Below the pieces are notes generated by a model. The model worked only from the letters and a program-made list of their open reading frames with translations, had not been told where the DNA came from and made no database searches. 64,000 nucleotides of DNA from positions 930,001 to 994,000 of the forward strand of contig NZ_JACIAH010000001.1 of NCBI RefSeq assembly GCF_014194695.1, given 5' to 3'. This DNA is from Rhizobium sp. BK399. GTDB lineage: Bacteria; Pseudomonadota; Alphaproteobacteria; Rhizobiales; Rhizobiaceae. Below, one piece after another: positions 63,047 through 64,000 of this stretch (the first letter of the stretch is position 1; each line of letters opens with the position of its first letter). The position numbers and the translations under genes are program-made.

Positions 63047-64000
63047 ATGCTGCCAGGTTGGGTCATACTCGCATCTGCATTCGGCTATCTGCTGCTGCTC
63101 TTTGCCGTGGCAAGCCATGGCGATCGCAAGCGGCGGATGTTCGGCACGCCGCCAGGCGGGCGGCCGGTCGTCTATGCACTCAGCCTTGCGATCTATTGCA
63201 CATCCTGGACTTACTTCGGCAGCGTCGGACAGGCATCGCAGCGCGGGCTGGAGTTCCTGGGGATTTATATCGGACCGGTCCTGATGTTCACGCTCGGCAT
63301 GCCGCTGCTGCGCCGGATCATCGAGCTCGCCAAGGCGGAAAAGCTGACATCCGTCGCCGACTTCATTTCTGCGCGCTATGGCAAGAATTCCACGGTCGCG
63401 ACCATCGTTGCGCTGATCTCGCTGGTCGGCGCCATCCCCTATATCGCGCTGCAGCTCAAATCGGTGTCCACCACCGTAACGGCGATGCTCGATCCGTCGG
63501 ACTACGGCATCGGCAGCGGCAATCTCTACTTCCTTGACCTGCCGCTGCTGGTCACTCTGGTCCTCGCCTGCTTCGCGATCATGTTCGGCACGCGCCACAC
63601 CGATGCAACCGAACACCAGGACGGGCTGATCCTCGCCATTGCCATGGAGTCGGTCGTCAAGCTGTTCGCCTTCCTGACGGCCGGCGTCTGCGTGATCTGG
63701 TTCCTATTCGACGGCCCGTCCGACCTCTGGCAGAGGGCCGCCGAAAACCAGCTGGTGCTCTCGGCTCTCCACTATCAGACGCCGCTCAGCCGCTGGATCA
63801 CCCTCATTCTGCTGTCGGCCTTCGCCATCATTATGTTGCCGCGACAATTCCACGTCACGGTTGTCGAGAACAGGACGGCGCGGGAGCTCCGGCTCGCGGG
63901 ATTGTTGTTCCCGCTATACCTCATCGTCATCAATCTCTTCGTGCTGCCGGTAGCGATCGGCGGCCTGCTAACCTTCGGCGGTGGGGGCAATGCGGATCTT
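63047..64000 (+). CDS. SSS-family membrane sensor kinase, 5' part
   Basis: The first 318 residues of a polytopic protein cut by the window edge. It looks like the sodium/solute symporter fold fused to a kinase (CbrA/PutP-like): SLAIYCTSWTYFGSVGQA, SVADFISARYGKNS, MLPRQFHVTVVENR. These motifs are those of the sensor kinases, not of plain PutP, but the kinase part is outside. GGAGG is 6 nt before the ATG. Confidence 0.8.
   Translation, partial: MLPGWVILASAFGYLLLLFAVASHGDRKRRMFGTPPGGRPVVYALSLAIYCTSWTYFGSVGQASQRGLEFLGIYIGPVLMFTLGMPLLRRIIELAKAEKLTSVADFISARYGKNSTVATIVALISLVGAIPYIALQLKSVSTTVTAMLDPSDYGIGSGNLYFLDLPLLVTLVLACFAIMFGTRHTDATEHQDGLILAIAMESVVKLFAFLTAGVCVIWFLFDGPSDLWQRAAENQLVLSALHYQTPLSRWITLILLSAFAIIMLPRQFHVTVVENRTARELRLAGLLFPLYLIVINLFVLPVAIGGLLTFGGGGNADL

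Noticed and set aside
1..64000. CRISPR array, insertion sequence, prophage or rRNA operon
   Set aside because: No regular spaced repeats, transposase, integrase, phage genes or rRNA sequence were seen.

Overview
The window is about 64 kb of GC-rich chromosome from an alphaproteobacterium of the Rhizobiaceae, most likely Ensifer/Sinorhizobium or a close relative. The assignment rests on three things: the che gene order icpA-cheS-cheY1-cheA-cheW-cheR-cheB-cheY2-cheD-cheT, the LuxR-type flagellar master regulators VisN/VisR, and the block murA-DUF2948-hisD-UPF0262-phosphatase-infA-maf-yacG-tRNA-Phe. Species cannot be fixed from the sequence alone. There is no prophage, insertion sequence, CRISPR array or rRNA operon.

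Region 1 (1-17.4 kb) is motility. motA (cut by the window edge), fliM, fliN, fliG and flhB run rightward. They converge on the leftward visN-visR, fliF and a ten-gene chemotaxis operon whose genes overlap or nearly touch. A strong hairpin with a T-rich tail separates fliG from flhB. CheS and CheT mark the rhizobial signal-termination chemistry, with no CheZ.

Region 2 (17.4-25 kb) holds a 37-codon membrane ORF, a GT39/GT83-like glycosyltransferase, a divergent XRE regulator/YbaL-type antiporter pair, and fused secDF ending in a perfect terminator.

Region 3 (25-33.6 kb) is the most unusual part. It is a compact signalling island with a soluble histidine kinase, three single-domain response regulators, a VisR-like LuxR regulator with a 20-bp palindrome upstream, a polytopic kinase, a REC-kinase-REC hybrid, and a fusion enzyme (two VOC domains plus a serine hydrolase). 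The PAS domain of the polytopic kinase keeps both FixL haem-pocket residues (His and, 20 residues later, Arg). I read it as a candidate oxygen or redox sensing circuit with a detoxification enzyme as the last gene.

Region 4 (33.6-41.3 kb) starts with a palindromic repeat element and an AT-rich leader. A three-gene polysaccharide module follows (GT2, flippase, pyruvyl transferase), then an EamA exporter, an OsmC protein and small conserved genes.

Region 5 (41.3-49.9 kb) is a methyltransferase, tRNA-Phe, the conserved housekeeping block, tRNA-Thr and a patch of small unknown genes.

Region 6 (49.9-64 kb) has an acyltransferase, a second copy of the repeat core, a possible small RNA, a lipoprotein, a UvrD-like helicase, a 3-hydroxyisobutyryl-CoA hydrolase-like protein and UDP-glucose 4-epimerase. 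Ion and osmotic genes follow (Ca2+/H+ antiporter, a protein with a poly-Asp tail, a K+ channel, MscL), with an aminotransferase, and the window ends inside an SSS-type sensor kinase.
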